Shown piece by piece: positions 35,676 to 44,277 of a DNA stretch of 64,000 bases. A program made the translations under genes and the position numbers. The notes under the pieces were generated by a model. It saw only the letters and a program-made list of their open reading frames with translations. It made no database searches and was not told where the DNA came from. This DNA is from Syntrophaceae bacterium (GTDB taxonomy: Bacteria; Desulfobacterota; Syntrophia; Syntrophales; UBA2192). The first letter of the stretch is position 1. Each line of letters opens with the position of its first letter. The stretch spans positions 310,001 through 374,000 of the forward strand of contig JABLXY010000002.1 of assembly GCA_013177795.1 (NCBI GenBank). The letters run 5' to 3'.

Positions 35676-36485
35676 CTACCCGAGTGAAACGACCCTCGAG
35701 CGGATCGGTTTGCCGTAAAACGTGCGGGCCAGGCGGTCGAACCGCTCGCTCCGGTCGGTCGTGAGGAACTCCTGCGTGCCGCCCTTGGAGAGCCTGCGCT
35801 CCATCTCGGGGTGGCGCCGGAGGTAGTCTGCAAGCTTTTCGGCGACGATGGGGCCCTGCTCGAGGAGTTCGACGTGTGCGGGCAGGTGGTGCCGGATCGT
35901 GTCGAAGAGGATCGGGTAGTGGGTGCAGGCCAGAAGGAGCGCGTCGATCGTGCCCGCCTCGGCCATGAGTTCTCCCAGGTATCTCCGGACGATCATCCCC
36001 GCGCCTTCCCAGTCCTGCTCGCCCGCCTCGATGATGGGCACGAGCAGCGGGCAGGCCTTTTGAAAGACCCGAATCGAGGGGTCGAGCTTGGCGATCTCCC
36101 GGAGATAGGCCTCCGAGGCGACGACCCCCTCCGTGGCGAGCAGGCCGACCCTGCGGAACCCCCTGTCGGCCACTTCCTCGACCAGAGGACGAACGACGCC
36201 GAGAACGCGGCGGTCGGGAAAGGAGCCGGGCAAATATTCCTGCTGGATGCGCCGCAGGGCCTTGGCCGAGGCCGTGTTGCAGGCGATGACGATGAGGGGG
36301 CAGCCGAGGCGGAACAGGTACTCCACGGCCTCGAGGGTGAACCGGTGGACCACAGCCTCGGAGCGGGTGCCGTAGGGGGCGCGGGCGTTGTCTCCCAGGT
36401 AGACGCAGTCGTACTGCGGCAGCGCCTCGACGACGCGCCTGAGCACCGTGAGCCCCCCGAAACCGGAGTCGAAGAAACCGATCAC
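35676..36485 (-). CDS. murI: Glutamate racemase
   Basis: A 269-residue racemase supplying D-glutamate for peptidoglycan. The two catalytic cysteines are Cys69 in IACNTAS and Cys187 in LACTHYP, and the N-terminal FFDSGFGGLTVL is diagnostic. The start codon is GTG, with GGAG about 11 bases upstream. It is divergent from comM across a 201-bp gap. Confidence 0.94.
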   Translation of the reverse strand: MIGFFDSGFGGLTVLRRVVEALPQYDCVYLGDNARAPYGTRSEAVVHRFTLEAVEYLFRLGCPLIVIACNTASAKALRRIQQEYLPGSFPDRRVLGVVRPLVEEVADRGFRRVGLLATEGVVASEAYLREIAKLDPSIRVFQKACPLLVPIIEAGEQDWEGAGMIVRRYLGELMAEAGTIDALLLACTHYPILFDTIRHHLPAHVELLEQGPIVAEKLADYLRRHPEMERRLSKGGTQEFLTTDRSERFDRLARTFYGKPIRSRVVSLG

Positions 36486-36625
36486 GAATGCGCAGCTCCG
36501 TTCCGCAAGGTTTTCCCGTTCCCGCAGCGGTTGAGACGGAGAAAGGGGACGTTCAGAAGTCGGCGCCTTTCATACCGCAGGTACCAGGAAAACGGAAGCC
36601 GAAAGTGCTTGCAAATTTCGTTTCG

Positions 36626-36634
36626 TGATATAAT
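36626..36634 (+). promoter_or_regulatory. Extended -10 promoter of comM
   Basis: TGATATAAT is a perfect extended -10 element (TGn then TATAAT) 53 bp before the comM start. The -35 region is poor, as is common for extended -10 promoters. Confidence 0.65.
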
Positions 36635-36686
36635 ATGCGCAACCAGGCCAAACTGAAAGAAAATTGATTGCTTCCGGGTTGTCCGC

Positions 36687-38216
36687 TTGATCGTCAAGGT
36701 CCTGAGCAGCGCTGTGGTCGGCATCGACGCGTTCCCCGTGGACGTGGAAGTGGACATCTCGACGGGCCTGCCGCAGTTCTCGACGGTGGGGCTGCCCGAT
36801 GCGGCCGTCAAGGAGAGCCGGGACCGCATCAAGGCGGCGATGAAGAATTCCGGGTACCGCTTCCCCGAGAACCGGGTGACCGTGAATCTCGCCCCGGCGG
36901 ACATCCGGAAGGAAGGCACCGGGTTCGACCTGCCCATCGCCCTGGGGATCCTGGCGGCCGAGGGTCTCGTCGGGCGCGAGCGGCTCAGGGACTACGTGGT
37001 CGTGGGCGAGCTGTCCCTCGACGGCCGGGTGAAGGGCGTGCAGGGGGTTCTGCCCTCGGCCTTCATGGCTCGGGCGCACAACTCGAAGGGGTTGATCGTG
37101 CCGGCGGAAAACGCCGGCGAGGCGGCCCTCGTCCGGGGGGTCGAGGTGATCCCCGTCGCGTTTCTGAGTGACGTGACGGACTTCCTCAACGGGGCGAAGG
37201 ACATCCCGCCCGCGGCCTGCGAGGCCGAGACGGCCTGCGAGTCCGCGAGGAGCTACCCCGTCGACTTCAGCGAGATCCGGGGCCAGGAGCAGGCAAAGCG
37301 GGCCATGGAGGTCGCCGCCGCGGGAGGCCACAACATCCTGATGACGGGCCCTCCCGGGTCGGGCAAGACGATGCTCGCCCAGCGGCTCCCGACGATCCTG
37401 CCGGAGCTTACCATCGAGGAGGCCCTGGAGACGACAAAGGTCTACTCCGTGGCGGGGCTCCTGGACCGGCGCGAGGCGATTGTGGCGGCAAGGCCCTTCC
37501 GGGCCCCCCATCACACGATCTCCGACGCGGGGCTCGTGGGGGGCGGGCACACGCCGAGACCCGGCGAGATCAGTCTTGCGCACAACGGGGTGCTGTTCCT
37601 CGACGAGCTGCCCGAGTTCAAGCGCAATGTCCTCGAGGTGCTGCGCCAGCCCCTGGAAGACGGGCAGGTCACGATCACGCGCTCGGCGGTCACGGCCACC
37701 TTCCCTGCGCGGTTCATGCTCGTGGCGGCCATGAACCCCTGTCCCTGCGGGTACCTGGCGGATGTGCGCAGGAGCTGCCGCTGCAGCGCCCAGCAGGTCA
37801 GGCAGTACCGCGCCAGGGTCTCGGGGCCGCTGCTGGACCGCATCGACATCCACGTGGAGGTGCCGTCGCTGCCCTACAGGGAACTGGCGGGCGCGGGGCG
37901 GGCCGAATCGTCGGCCGCCGTGCGCCGGAGGGTGCAGGAGGCCCGCGAGACCCAGGCGCGGCGCTTCGACGGCGGTCCCGCCCGTGTCAACGCGCAGATG
38001 ACGGGGAGGCAGCTTCGCGCGTTCTGCCCGCTGGGCGCAGAGTCGCAGAAGCTCCTCGAGATGGCCGTCGACCGGCTGGGGCTCTCGGCGAGGGCCTACA
38101 CGCGGGTGCTCAGGGTGGCCCGGACGATTGCCGACCTGGCGGGCGAGGCCGACATAGGTCCGCAGCACGTCAGCGAGGCGATCCAGTACAGGGCCCTCGA
38201 TCGAAGCATCGTATAG
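36687..38216 (+). CDS. comM: YifB/ComM-family magnesium-chelatase-like AAA+ ATPase
   Basis: A 509-residue protein: an N-terminal Lon-like domain (TGLPQFSTVGLPDAAVKES), an AAA+ module with Walker A GPPGSGKTML, LFLDELPEF as Walker B, a Cys-rich segment (NPCPCGYLADVRRSCRCS) and a C-terminal helical domain. ComM is a hexameric helicase that promotes branch migration during natural transformation in other Gram-negatives. The start appears to be TTG with a poor ribosome-binding site. Confidence 0.92.
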   Translation: MIVKVLSSAVVGIDAFPVDVEVDISTGLPQFSTVGLPDAAVKESRDRIKAAMKNSGYRFPENRVTVNLAPADIRKEGTGFDLPIALGILAAEGLVGRERLRDYVVVGELSLDGRVKGVQGVLPSAFMARAHNSKGLIVPAENAGEAALVRGVEVIPVAFLSDVTDFLNGAKDIPPAACEAETACESARSYPVDFSEIRGQEQAKRAMEVAAAGGHNILMTGPPGSGKTMLAQRLPTILPELTIEEALETTKVYSVAGLLDRREAIVAARPFRAPHHTISDAGLVGGGHTPRPGEISLAHNGVLFLDELPEFKRNVLEVLRQPLEDGQVTITRSAVTATFPARFMLVAAMNPCPCGYLADVRRSCRCSAQQVRQYRARVSGPLLDRIDIHVEVPSLPYRELAGAGRAESSAAVRRRVQEARETQARRFDGGPARVNAQMTGRQLRAFCPLGAESQKLLEMAVDRLGLSARAYTRVLRVARTIADLAGEADIGPQHVSEAIQYRALDRSIV

Positions 38217-38224
38217 TTAGCCGG

Positions 38225-38279
38225 GGAGTGATGGAGTCATGGGTTTGCAGAATACCCGATATTCCATTATTCCAGTCAT
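38225..38279. repeat. Family B inverted repeat (8-nt units)
   Basis: The left arm GGAGTGAT, GGAGTCAT, GGGT (38225-38244) pairs with a right arm (38254-38279) whose reverse complement is GGAATAAT, GGAATATC, GGGT. It starts eight bases after the comM stop codon and ends upstream of pdxS. Confidence 0.7.
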
Positions 38280-38317
38280 GCCGGGTTTATAAAGTGACAA
38301 GGAGGCTTGGAGAATAA

Positions 38318-39202
38318 ATGGAAAAGTTTGGAACCCTGACCGTGAAGGCCGGCCTGGCCGAGATGCTCAAGGGCGGCGTCATCATGGACGTGACGACCCC
38401 GGACCAGGCGAAGATCGCCGAGGACGCCGGTGCCGTGTCCGTCATGGCCCTCGAGCGGGTGCCCGCCGACATCCGGGCCGAGGGCGGGGTGGCCCGCATG
38501 ACCGACCCCGCCGTCATCGAGGCCATCATGAAGGCCGTCACGATCCCCGTGATGGCCAAGTGCCGGATCGGGCACTTCGTGGAGGCCCAGATCCTCGAGG
38601 CCCTCGGCATCGACTACATCGACGAGAGCGAGGTGCTCACGCCCGCCGACGAGAAGTACCACATCAACAAGTGGAACTTCAAAGTGCCCTTCGTCTGCGG
38701 CGCCACGAACCTGGGCGAGGCCCTCCGGCGCATTGGCGAGGGGGCCGCCATGATCCGCACGAAGGGCGAGGCCGGCACGGGCAACGTGATCGAGGCCGTG
38801 CGTCACATGCGGACGATCAACGACGAGATCGCGAGGCTCTCCGTGCTCCCCGAGGAGGAGCTCATGACGGAGGCCAAGAACCTCGGGGCGCCCTACGAGC
38901 TGGTCCGCGCCGTGGCCCGGGACCGCAGGCTGCCCGTGGTGAACTTCTCGGCGGGCGGGATCGCCACCCCGGCCGATGCGGCCATGATGATGCAGCTCGG
39001 CGCCGACGGGGTCTTCGTGGGCTCCGGGATCTTCAAGTCGAAGGACCCGGCCAGGCGCGCCGCCGCGATCGTCAAGGCCGTCACGCACTACAAGAACCCC
39101 GAGATCCTGGCCGAGGTGTCCAAGTCGCTGGGGGAGCCCATGAAGGGACTCGAGATCTCGAAGATCGGCAAGGACAACCTGTTGCAGTACCGCGGGAATT
39201 AG
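38318..39202 (+). CDS. pdxS: Pyridoxal 5'-phosphate synthase subunit PdxS
   Basis: A 294-residue TIM-barrel enzyme that makes PLP from ribose 5-phosphate, glyceraldehyde 3-phosphate and ammonia from PdxT. Diagnostic segments are [43 protein letters not shown] and [16 protein letters not shown] lies upstream of the ATG. PdxT is encoded at 33.3-34.0 kb on the other strand. Confidence 0.97.
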   Translation: MEKFGTLTVKAGLAEMLKGGVIMDVTTPDQAKIAEDAGAVSVMALERVPADIRAEGGVARMTDPAVIEAIMKAVTIPVMAKCRIGHFVEAQILEALGIDYIDESEVLTPADEKYHINKWNFKVPFVCGATNLGEALRRIGEGAAMIRTKGEAGTGNVIEAVRHMRTINDEIARLSVLPEEELMTEAKNLGAPYELVRAVARDRRLPVVNFSAGGIATPADAAMMMQLGADGVFVGSGIFKSKDPARRAAAIVKAVTHYKNPEILAEVSKSLGEPMKGLEISKIGKDNLLQYRGN

Positions 39203-39326
39203 GCGCCCTCCCGTGCCTTGACGGAAGGGGCGCAAAAGGTGTATTGCAGGAAGCATCGTGTCGGTGGCCATGCTGCAATCAAGAGGGGAGAAACGTCCTA
39301 GAGCAAAGGAGGGAGCTGCGAGAGCC

Positions 39327-40400
39327 ATGGAAATCAAGGTCAACAGGGTGCCCGCGGACAGGATGAAGCCCAAGCCGACGGACGAGTCGAAGCTGGGTTT
39401 CGGCCAGATCTTCAGCGATCATTTCTTCACCATGAAGTACAAGGCGGGTCAGGGCTGGTTCGACCCCCGGATCGAGCCCTACGGACCCCTCCAGCTGGAC
39501 CCGGCCGCCATGAGCCTGCATTACGGCCAGCTGATCTTCGAGGGCCTCAAGGCGTACCGCGGTGCCGACGGGTCCGTCTACCTGTTCCGTCCCTGGGAGA
39601 ACATCAAGCGGCTCAACGCCTCCGCCGCGAGGCTCTGCATGCCCACGCTCGACGAGGCGTTCGCGCTGGAGGCCCTCAAACAGCTCGTCGTCCTGGAAAA
39701 GGACTGGATCCCCAAGGGACTGGGGACCTCCATGTACATCCGGCCGACCATGGCCGCCACGGAGCCGGCCCTCGGCGTGCGCCCGTCGAACGAATATCTC
39801 TACTTCGTCATCGTGGGGCCCGTGGGCGCCTACTACCCGCAGGGGTTCAGCCCCACGAAGATCTGGGTCGAGGAGGAGTACGTCCGCGCCGTGCGGGGCG
39901 GCATCGGCTACTGCAAGGCCGCGGCCAACTATGCCGCGAGCCTCATGGCCAGCCAGAAGGCAGGCGCCAGGGGATATACCCAGGTGCTCTGGCTCGACGC
40001 CGTCGAGCGCAAGTACGTCGAGGAAGTGGGGACGAGCAATATCTTCTTCCTCATCGGGGATGAATTGATCACCCCGCCGCTCACGGGCAGCATCCTGCCC
40101 GGCGTGACACGCGACTCCGTCATCCAGATGGCGAGGCGAAACGGCATGAAGGTGTCCGAACGGCTGCTTTCGATCGACGAGGTCGTGGAGGCCGGGGCCG
40201 CGGGAACCCTCAAGGAGTGCTTTGCGTCCGGAACGGCGGCCATCGTGTCCCCCGTAGGACAGATCTTCTGCCGAGGAAAGGAGCTGCTGATCAACGGCGG
40301 AAAGACGGGGCCCGTCACCGAGAAGCTCTACAACCAGATCCTCGAGATCCAGTACGGCCTGGCCGAGGATCCCTTCGGGTGGAGGCTGAAAATCGCGTAA
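39327..40400 (+). CDS. ilvE: Branched-chain amino acid aminotransferase
   Basis: A 357-residue class IV PLP aminotransferase that interconverts branched-chain amino acids and their keto acids. The PLP lysine is probably Lys197 in GIGYCKAAANYAASL, followed by EVGTSNIFF and TGSILPGVTRDS. The length fits the larger bacterial/eukaryal BCAT type. The start at GGAGGGAG-N12-ATG is preferred to an ATG at 39258. It follows pdxS, whose product PLP is its cofactor. Confidence 0.92.
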   Translation: MEIKVNRVPADRMKPKPTDESKLGFGQIFSDHFFTMKYKAGQGWFDPRIEPYGPLQLDPAAMSLHYGQLIFEGLKAYRGADGSVYLFRPWENIKRLNASAARLCMPTLDEAFALEALKQLVVLEKDWIPKGLGTSMYIRPTMAATEPALGVRPSNEYLYFVIVGPVGAYYPQGFSPTKIWVEEEYVRAVRGGIGYCKAAANYAASLMASQKAGARGYTQVLWLDAVERKYVEEVGTSNIFFLIGDELITPPLTGSILPGVTRDSVIQMARRNGMKVSERLLSIDEVVEAGAAGTLKECFASGTAAIVSPVGQIFCRGKELLINGGKTGPVTEKLYNQILEIQYGLAEDPFGWRLKIA

Positions 40401-40413
40401 ACAGAGGCCGGCA

Positions 40414-40442
40414 GGGAGGGGGAATTCCACCGGGCCCCTCCC
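40414..40442 (+). terminator. Stem-loop after ilvE
   Basis: GGGAGGGG (40414-40421) and CCCCTCCC (40435-40442) are perfect complements around a 13-nt loop, 14 bp after the ilvE stop. There is no long T-run, so it is a probable rather than certain terminator. Confidence 0.55.
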
Positions 40443-40554
40443 TTGCGGCTTTCCCGCGATGGGTCGGGCAAAAGCCATTCCCTCAGCAGATCCCGGGGCA
40501 TCTCCGCCATGAAAGACCGGTATACCGGGGACGGCGCGAGGGCATGACCCGAAC

Positions 40555-40700
40555 ATCCACAACGGTGTGGACAGATATGTGGACAAGGCTGTTGACGGAG
40601 GATTTAACTTCAAGAATGACAGCGTTTTTTACCGAATTGCCCAAGGACTGGGCAAATGAATACATCAATTAATTCAATGTGTTACATGTTTTTCCGTCAT
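40555..40700. other. DnaA-box-like cluster beside an AT-rich patch
   Basis: Within the 404-bp gap 40401-40804 three sites resemble TTATCCACA: ACATCCACA (40555-40563), CTGTCCACA (reverse, 40568-40576) and TTGTCCACA (reverse, 40580-40588). The last two are direct repeats 12 bp apart. A stretch that is much richer in A+T than its surroundings follows (about 40600-40700), containing the stem-loop TTGCCCA/TGGGCAA (40639-40657) and AATTAATT. No gene was seen in this gap. Confidence 0.4.
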
Positions 40701-40804
40701 TTCCGGCCCTTGGCGGCCCTTTCCCTGCGGACTTGTTCACATTGAAAAACCATGCCACTTTCCCCGTCGCGAAATCACCCTCCGCGGGCCAAACGGAGCC
40801 GACC

Positions 40805-41467
40805 ATGAAAAACCCCTTTTTACCCCTTGTTTTTTTGCTGCTCATTTTTTTTTCGGCCCCCGCGTGGGGGGCTGAAGCGCCCGGCCTCGACGACGTGGTC
40901 AGGAAGATCCAGGACACCTACGAGCAGACCGGCCAGGTGAAGGCCCGGTTCACCCAGACGGTGACCCTCAAGGCCATGAAGAAGACGGAGCGGGAGGAGG
41001 GCGTCTTCTACTTCAAGAAGCCCAAGCGCATGCGATGGGTCTACACCAAGCCTGCGGCAAAGGAGCTCGTGATCAACCCGGAGAAGGCCTGGCTTTACGT
41101 CCCTGCCGACAGGATGGTCTACGTGCAGGACGCCGATGCCATCTTCAAGTCCACCGTGAGCGTACGGTTCCTCGCCGGGATCGGCAAGCTCAAGGACGAT
41201 TTCAGGATTTCCTTCGCCCCGGAGAAGGAGGCGGGCAAATCGGGGAACTACCTGCTCGATCTCGAGCCCGTGAAACCCGAGGAGGGGGTCAAGAAGCTCC
41301 AGGTCGCCGTCAACCGCGAGACCTTCCAGATCGAGAAGGTCGTCCTCTTCGACCCCTTCGGCAACGTGACGACGCTCACCTTCTCGGCCATCGAGCTCAA
41401 CCGCGACCTTCCCGACAGCCTCTTCACCTTCAAGCCCCCCGCCGGGGTGGATGTGATCAAACGATAG
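40805..41467 (+). CDS. lolA: Outer-membrane lipoprotein carrier LolA
   Basis: A 220-residue periplasmic chaperone that ferries lipoproteins from LolCDE to the outer membrane. It has a signal peptide (hydrophobic to about residue 20, cleavage after WGA) and LolA motifs: a QTVTLKAMKKTEREEGVFYF strand pair, KPKRMRWVYTKP and FDPFGNVTTLTFSAIELN near the C-terminus. CGGAG precedes the ATG. The several lipoproteins in this window are likely clients. Confidence 0.93.
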   Translation: MKNPFLPLVFLLLIFFSAPAWGAEAPGLDDVVRKIQDTYEQTGQVKARFTQTVTLKAMKKTEREEGVFYFKKPKRMRWVYTKPAAKELVINPEKAWLYVPADRMVYVQDADAIFKSTVSVRFLAGIGKLKDDFRISFAPEKEAGKSGNYLLDLEPVKPEEGVKKLQVAVNRETFQIEKVVLFDPFGNVTTLTFSAIELNRDLPDSLFTFKPPAGVDVIKR

Positions 41468-41580
41468 GCATCGGGCAACAGGCGTCAGGCACGAGGAGCG
41501 ACAAGAAAAAAAGAGGATCCGGACTCCAGCCGATCCTCTTTTTTCCACTCCTGATGCCTGATGTCTAATGCCTGATGCCT
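41466..41580. repeat. Family C inverted repeat, best copy (7-nt units)
   Basis: Both arms are exactly 33 nt. The left arm (41466-41498) is AGGCATC, GGGCAAC, AGGCGTC, AGGCACG, AGGAG and begins inside the lolA stop codon. The right arm (41548-41580), in reverse complement, is AGGCATC, AGGCATT, AGACATC, AGGCATC, AGGAG. A rho-independent terminator occupies the loop. Confidence 0.85.
41507..41544. terminator. Bidirectional terminator inside repeat C
   Basis: Thirteen-base arms AAAAAAGAGGATC (41507-41519) and GATCCTCTTTTTT (41532-41544) pair perfectly, giving T-runs in both directions. It separates convergent lolA and the HD-GYP gene. Confidence 0.9.
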
Positions 41581-41584
41581 ATTT

Positions 41585-42736
41585 TCAAACAATCTTCCCC
41601 GCCTTGAAGGCCTTCTCGAAGGCCCGGACCAGCACGGGGTCGAACTGGCTGCCGGAGCACTTCAGGATCTCGTCATAGGCGATCCGGGCGTCGAGCCCCT
41701 TTCGGTAGGGGCGGTCCGATGTCATGGCGTCGTAGGTGTCGGCGATGGCCAGCAGCCTCCCCTGGATGGCGATCTCCTCGCCCTTGAGCCCTGCGGGGTA
41801 GCCCCGGCCGTCGTAGCGCTCGTGGTGCTGGGCGATGTAGGGAAGCAGAGGCTCGAGGAAGGCGATGCCGCCGATGATCTGCGCGCCGATCGTCGGGTGG
41901 GTCTTCATGATCGCAAACTCCTCGTCGGTGAGCCTTCCGGGCTTGTTCAGGATAGTGTCGGTGATGCCCACCTTGCCGAGGTCGTGCAGCACGCCGCCCC
42001 AGTCGATCATTTCGAGATCCCGGCGGCCCCAGCCCATCTCCGCGGCGATGATCTTGGCGACGGCGGCCACGCGGTTGGAATGGCCCCGGGTGTAGGCATC
42101 GCGCGCCTCGACGGAGTTGGCCACGGCGCGGATCGTGTCGAAGTAGCTCTTCTTGAGGTCCGCGAAGAGGTAGGCGTTTTCGAGGGACAGCGAGAAGAAG
42201 CCCGACAGGATGTAGAGGAGCTTGAGCGTCTGCTGCCGGATGAAGTCCTCGTCCTGCTCGAAGACGATGGTGGCCGCCCCCAGCGTGCGCTCCTTGTTCG
42301 ACAGCGGCGCGATCATGACGCTGAGCTTCCGGCCGTCGGACTTTCCGAAGACCTCCGCGGGGACGCAGGCCGGCGTCCCGCTGCTGATGATCCAGCCGAA
42401 GGTGCCCGACATGATCTGGGCGTCGATCTCCTTCTCCATGAGCGCGGCGACGCGGTCCGGGATGGAGATCTCGTGGCGGAACTCGAAGCCGTTCTCGTCC
42501 ACGAGGAAGACGGAGCAGGCCTCCGTCTTGACGAGTTCCTGGAACTTGCCGATTCCCGACTGGAGGATTTCCGGGATGTCGTGCGACAGGATCATGTCCG
42601 AGCGGAAGTCGGAGAGGCGCTCGAGCTTGTCCTGGATCGCCACGAGGGCGCGGTTCTGCTCGTCGAGGTACTGGATCCTCTTCTGCATCGCCCGGGGGTC
42701 GCCGCTGTTGACGGCCATCTCGCTGAGTTCCTGCAT
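41585..42736 (-). CDS. GAF and HD-GYP domain protein, putative cyclic di-GMP phosphodiesterase
   Basis: A 383-residue protein: a short coiled N-terminus, a GAF sensor domain (residues about 50-190) and an HD-GYP domain (about 197-383) with HD at 251-252 and HHERYDGRGYP at 304-314. All metal-binding signature residues are present, so it probably hydrolyses cyclic di-GMP. It starts 17 bp after the HDOD gene stop on the same strand. The ribosome-binding site is weak, and translational coupling is likely. Confidence 0.9.
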   Translation of the reverse strand: MQELSEMAVNSGDPRAMQKRIQYLDEQNRALVAIQDKLERLSDFRSDMILSHDIPEILQSGIGKFQELVKTEACSVFLVDENGFEFRHEISIPDRVAALMEKEIDAQIMSGTFGWIISSGTPACVPAEVFGKSDGRKLSVMIAPLSNKERTLGAATIVFEQDEDFIRQQTLKLLYILSGFFSLSLENAYLFADLKKSYFDTIRAVANSVEARDAYTRGHSNRVAAVAKIIAAEMGWGRRDLEMIDWGGVLHDLGKVGITDTILNKPGRLTDEEFAIMKTHPTIGAQIIGGIAFLEPLLPYIAQHHERYDGRGYPAGLKGEEIAIQGRLLAIADTYDAMTSDRPYRKGLDARIAYDEILKCSGSQFDPVLVRAFEKAFKAGKIV

Positions 42737-42753
42737 GATCTGCCCGCGAACCG

Positions 42754-43605
42754 TTACATGTCCAGGATTTCCGTGTTTTCCCGGTAGAGCTTCACGATCT
42801 TGTCCATGACGAGCTCGAGGCTGCTGAGGCTCAGCCCCAGCAGCTCCCATGCCCTGGGGTTCACCGTCGCAAGCCTCCTCTCGCCTCCCGAGCCGAGCCC
42901 GAGCGCCATGCAGAGGATGTTGCCGATGTGCACGGCGGCGATGTCCTTGCGGGCCGGGACGGCCCCGTCGGCCAGGTGATGGGCGCCGATCATCTGGGCC
43001 GTCTCCGGGGGGAAGCGCCAGTGGACCGCGAGGGCGCTGCCCACCTGGCAGTGGTCGTAGCCGAAGACCTTCCGCTCGGCCTCGACCATCGGGGACCCCG
43101 TGGCCTGGACGTCCCTGACGACGGTGCTGTACCGCTCCGGGTAGTGGACGGCGGTGACGAGCTTGCCGATGTCGTGCAGCAGCCCCCCCGTGAACACCTC
43201 GTCGGGGTTGCGCAGATCCGCCGCCTCGGCCAGCACCCGCGCCGCCACGGCGCATCCGATGCAGTGTTTCCAGAAATTCTTCTTGTCGAAGGCCCCTCCC
43301 GTGTCCATGCCCCGGAACATGTCGAAGACGGAGGTGGCGAAGACGAGGTTCTTGATCGTGTTGAACCCGAGGATGACGATGGCCCGCTGGAGGCTGCCCA
43401 CCCGCTGGGGGAAGCCGTAGAAGGCCGAGTTGACGAACTTCAGGACCTTGGCGGCGATGACCTGGTCCTCGGAGATGATGTTGCTGACGGCCGCGATCGT
43501 CGCATCGGGGGATTGCAGCAGCTTGCCCAGCTTGGAGTAGATGACCGGCAGCGTGGGGATCCTGTCGAGGGAACTGACGATCCGTTCGATGTCCTTGGCG
43601 TTCAT
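42754..43605 (-). CDS. HDOD domain signalling protein
   Basis: A 283-residue protein that is one HDOD domain: PTLPVIYSKLGKLLQSPDAT, KVLKFVNSAFYGFP, AIVILGFNTIKNLV and GLLHDIGKLV are characteristic. HDOD proteins are catalytically uncertain relatives of HD hydrolases and act in signalling. GGAGAGAA precedes the ATG. Its position between the small companion protein and the HD-GYP gene suggests one signalling unit. Confidence 0.9.
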   Translation of the reverse strand: MNAKDIERIVSSLDRIPTLPVIYSKLGKLLQSPDATIAAVSNIISEDQVIAAKVLKFVNSAFYGFPQRVGSLQRAIVILGFNTIKNLVFATSVFDMFRGMDTGGAFDKKNFWKHCIGCAVAARVLAEAADLRNPDEVFTGGLLHDIGKLVTAVHYPERYSTVVRDVQATGSPMVEAERKVFGYDHCQVGSALAVHWRFPPETAQMIGAHHLADGAVPARKDIAAVHIGNILCMALGLGSGGERRLATVNPRAWELLGLSLSSLELVMDKIVKLYRENTEILDM

Positions 43606-43648
43606 GGTCTCGGTTCTCTCCGATTCCGGTTTCCGCGGGCCGGCGTCT

Positions 43649-43984
43649 CTAGGACTCCTGCGCCTGGCGGATCTTCATCTTCTTGGCGATGCGGTAGATC
43701 TCCGACATCAGCTCGTTGCCCTCGAGGGGCGGGAAGATCTCGTTGAGCTCCTTTTCGATGGCCTCGATCACCTCGGGCGCGACGGTCTTCATCTCCTCCC
43801 GGTGCAGCTGCTCCCTGTCCGCGCCCTCCACGTCGGCATCCGTGATGCCCCAGGCCTTCAGGAGCATGATGTGCTTCTCGGTGAGGGTCATGCCCTGCTT
43901 GATCATGATGTTGCCGTGCTTGTTCTTCACGTCGGCCGCGAGCGTCATGCCTTCCTTGAGGTCGTTGATGTTCAGAATGCCCAT
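43649..43984 (-). CDS. Small protein resembling the N-terminal module of HD-GYP proteins
   Basis: A 111-residue protein whose first 60 residues (LNINDLKEGMTLAADVKNKH, IMIKQGMTLTEKHIMLLKAW, GITDADVEG) match the module that often precedes HD-GYP or HDOD domains. Here it stands alone, upstream of both an HDOD and an HD-GYP gene. AAGGAAG precedes the ATG. An upstream in-frame extension falls in the divergent promoter region. The role is inferred from context only. Confidence 0.78.
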   Translation of the reverse strand: MGILNINDLKEGMTLAADVKNKHGNIMIKQGMTLTEKHIMLLKAWGITDADVEGADREQLHREEMKTVAPEVIEAIEKELNEIFPPLEGNELMSEIYRIAKKMKIRQAQES

Positions 43985-44277
43985 CGCCGGTGTCTTCCTT
44001 GTATGTTTCTTGCCCTTCCTCCCGGGTTCCCGCCGGCCCCGGTCTGCGGGCGCAAGTGACCGTCCTGTCATTATGCAAATATCGGGCCTCGGGCAGGCCG
44101 GGAAGCAGCACGCGGCGGGTTCGAGCCGCAAGACCCATCGGGTGAGGGACTCTTCTCCCGCACTATCGGTCGGGGCCTGTTGCCTGGGCCGTGCTCCCTT
44201 CATCGGGGCGTTGACGCAACGGGGTTTTTCCGATAGGGATAACGGAGGGATGGCAAAGGGATGATGGGGCGCAGGCC

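Noticed and set aside
40401-40680. Small open frames in the ilvE-lolA gap
   Set aside because: No ribosome-binding sites or codon bias, and they overlap the DnaA-box-like and AT-rich region.
44050-44090. Minus-strand CATAAT as a promoter for the HD-GYP cluster
   Set aside because: No acceptable -35 at proper spacing and the extended -10 is out of register.
44211-44239. Promoter candidate TTGACG-N17-TAGGGA before the GT4 gene
   Set aside because: The -35 is fair but the -10 matches only two consensus bases; not strong enough to list as a feature.
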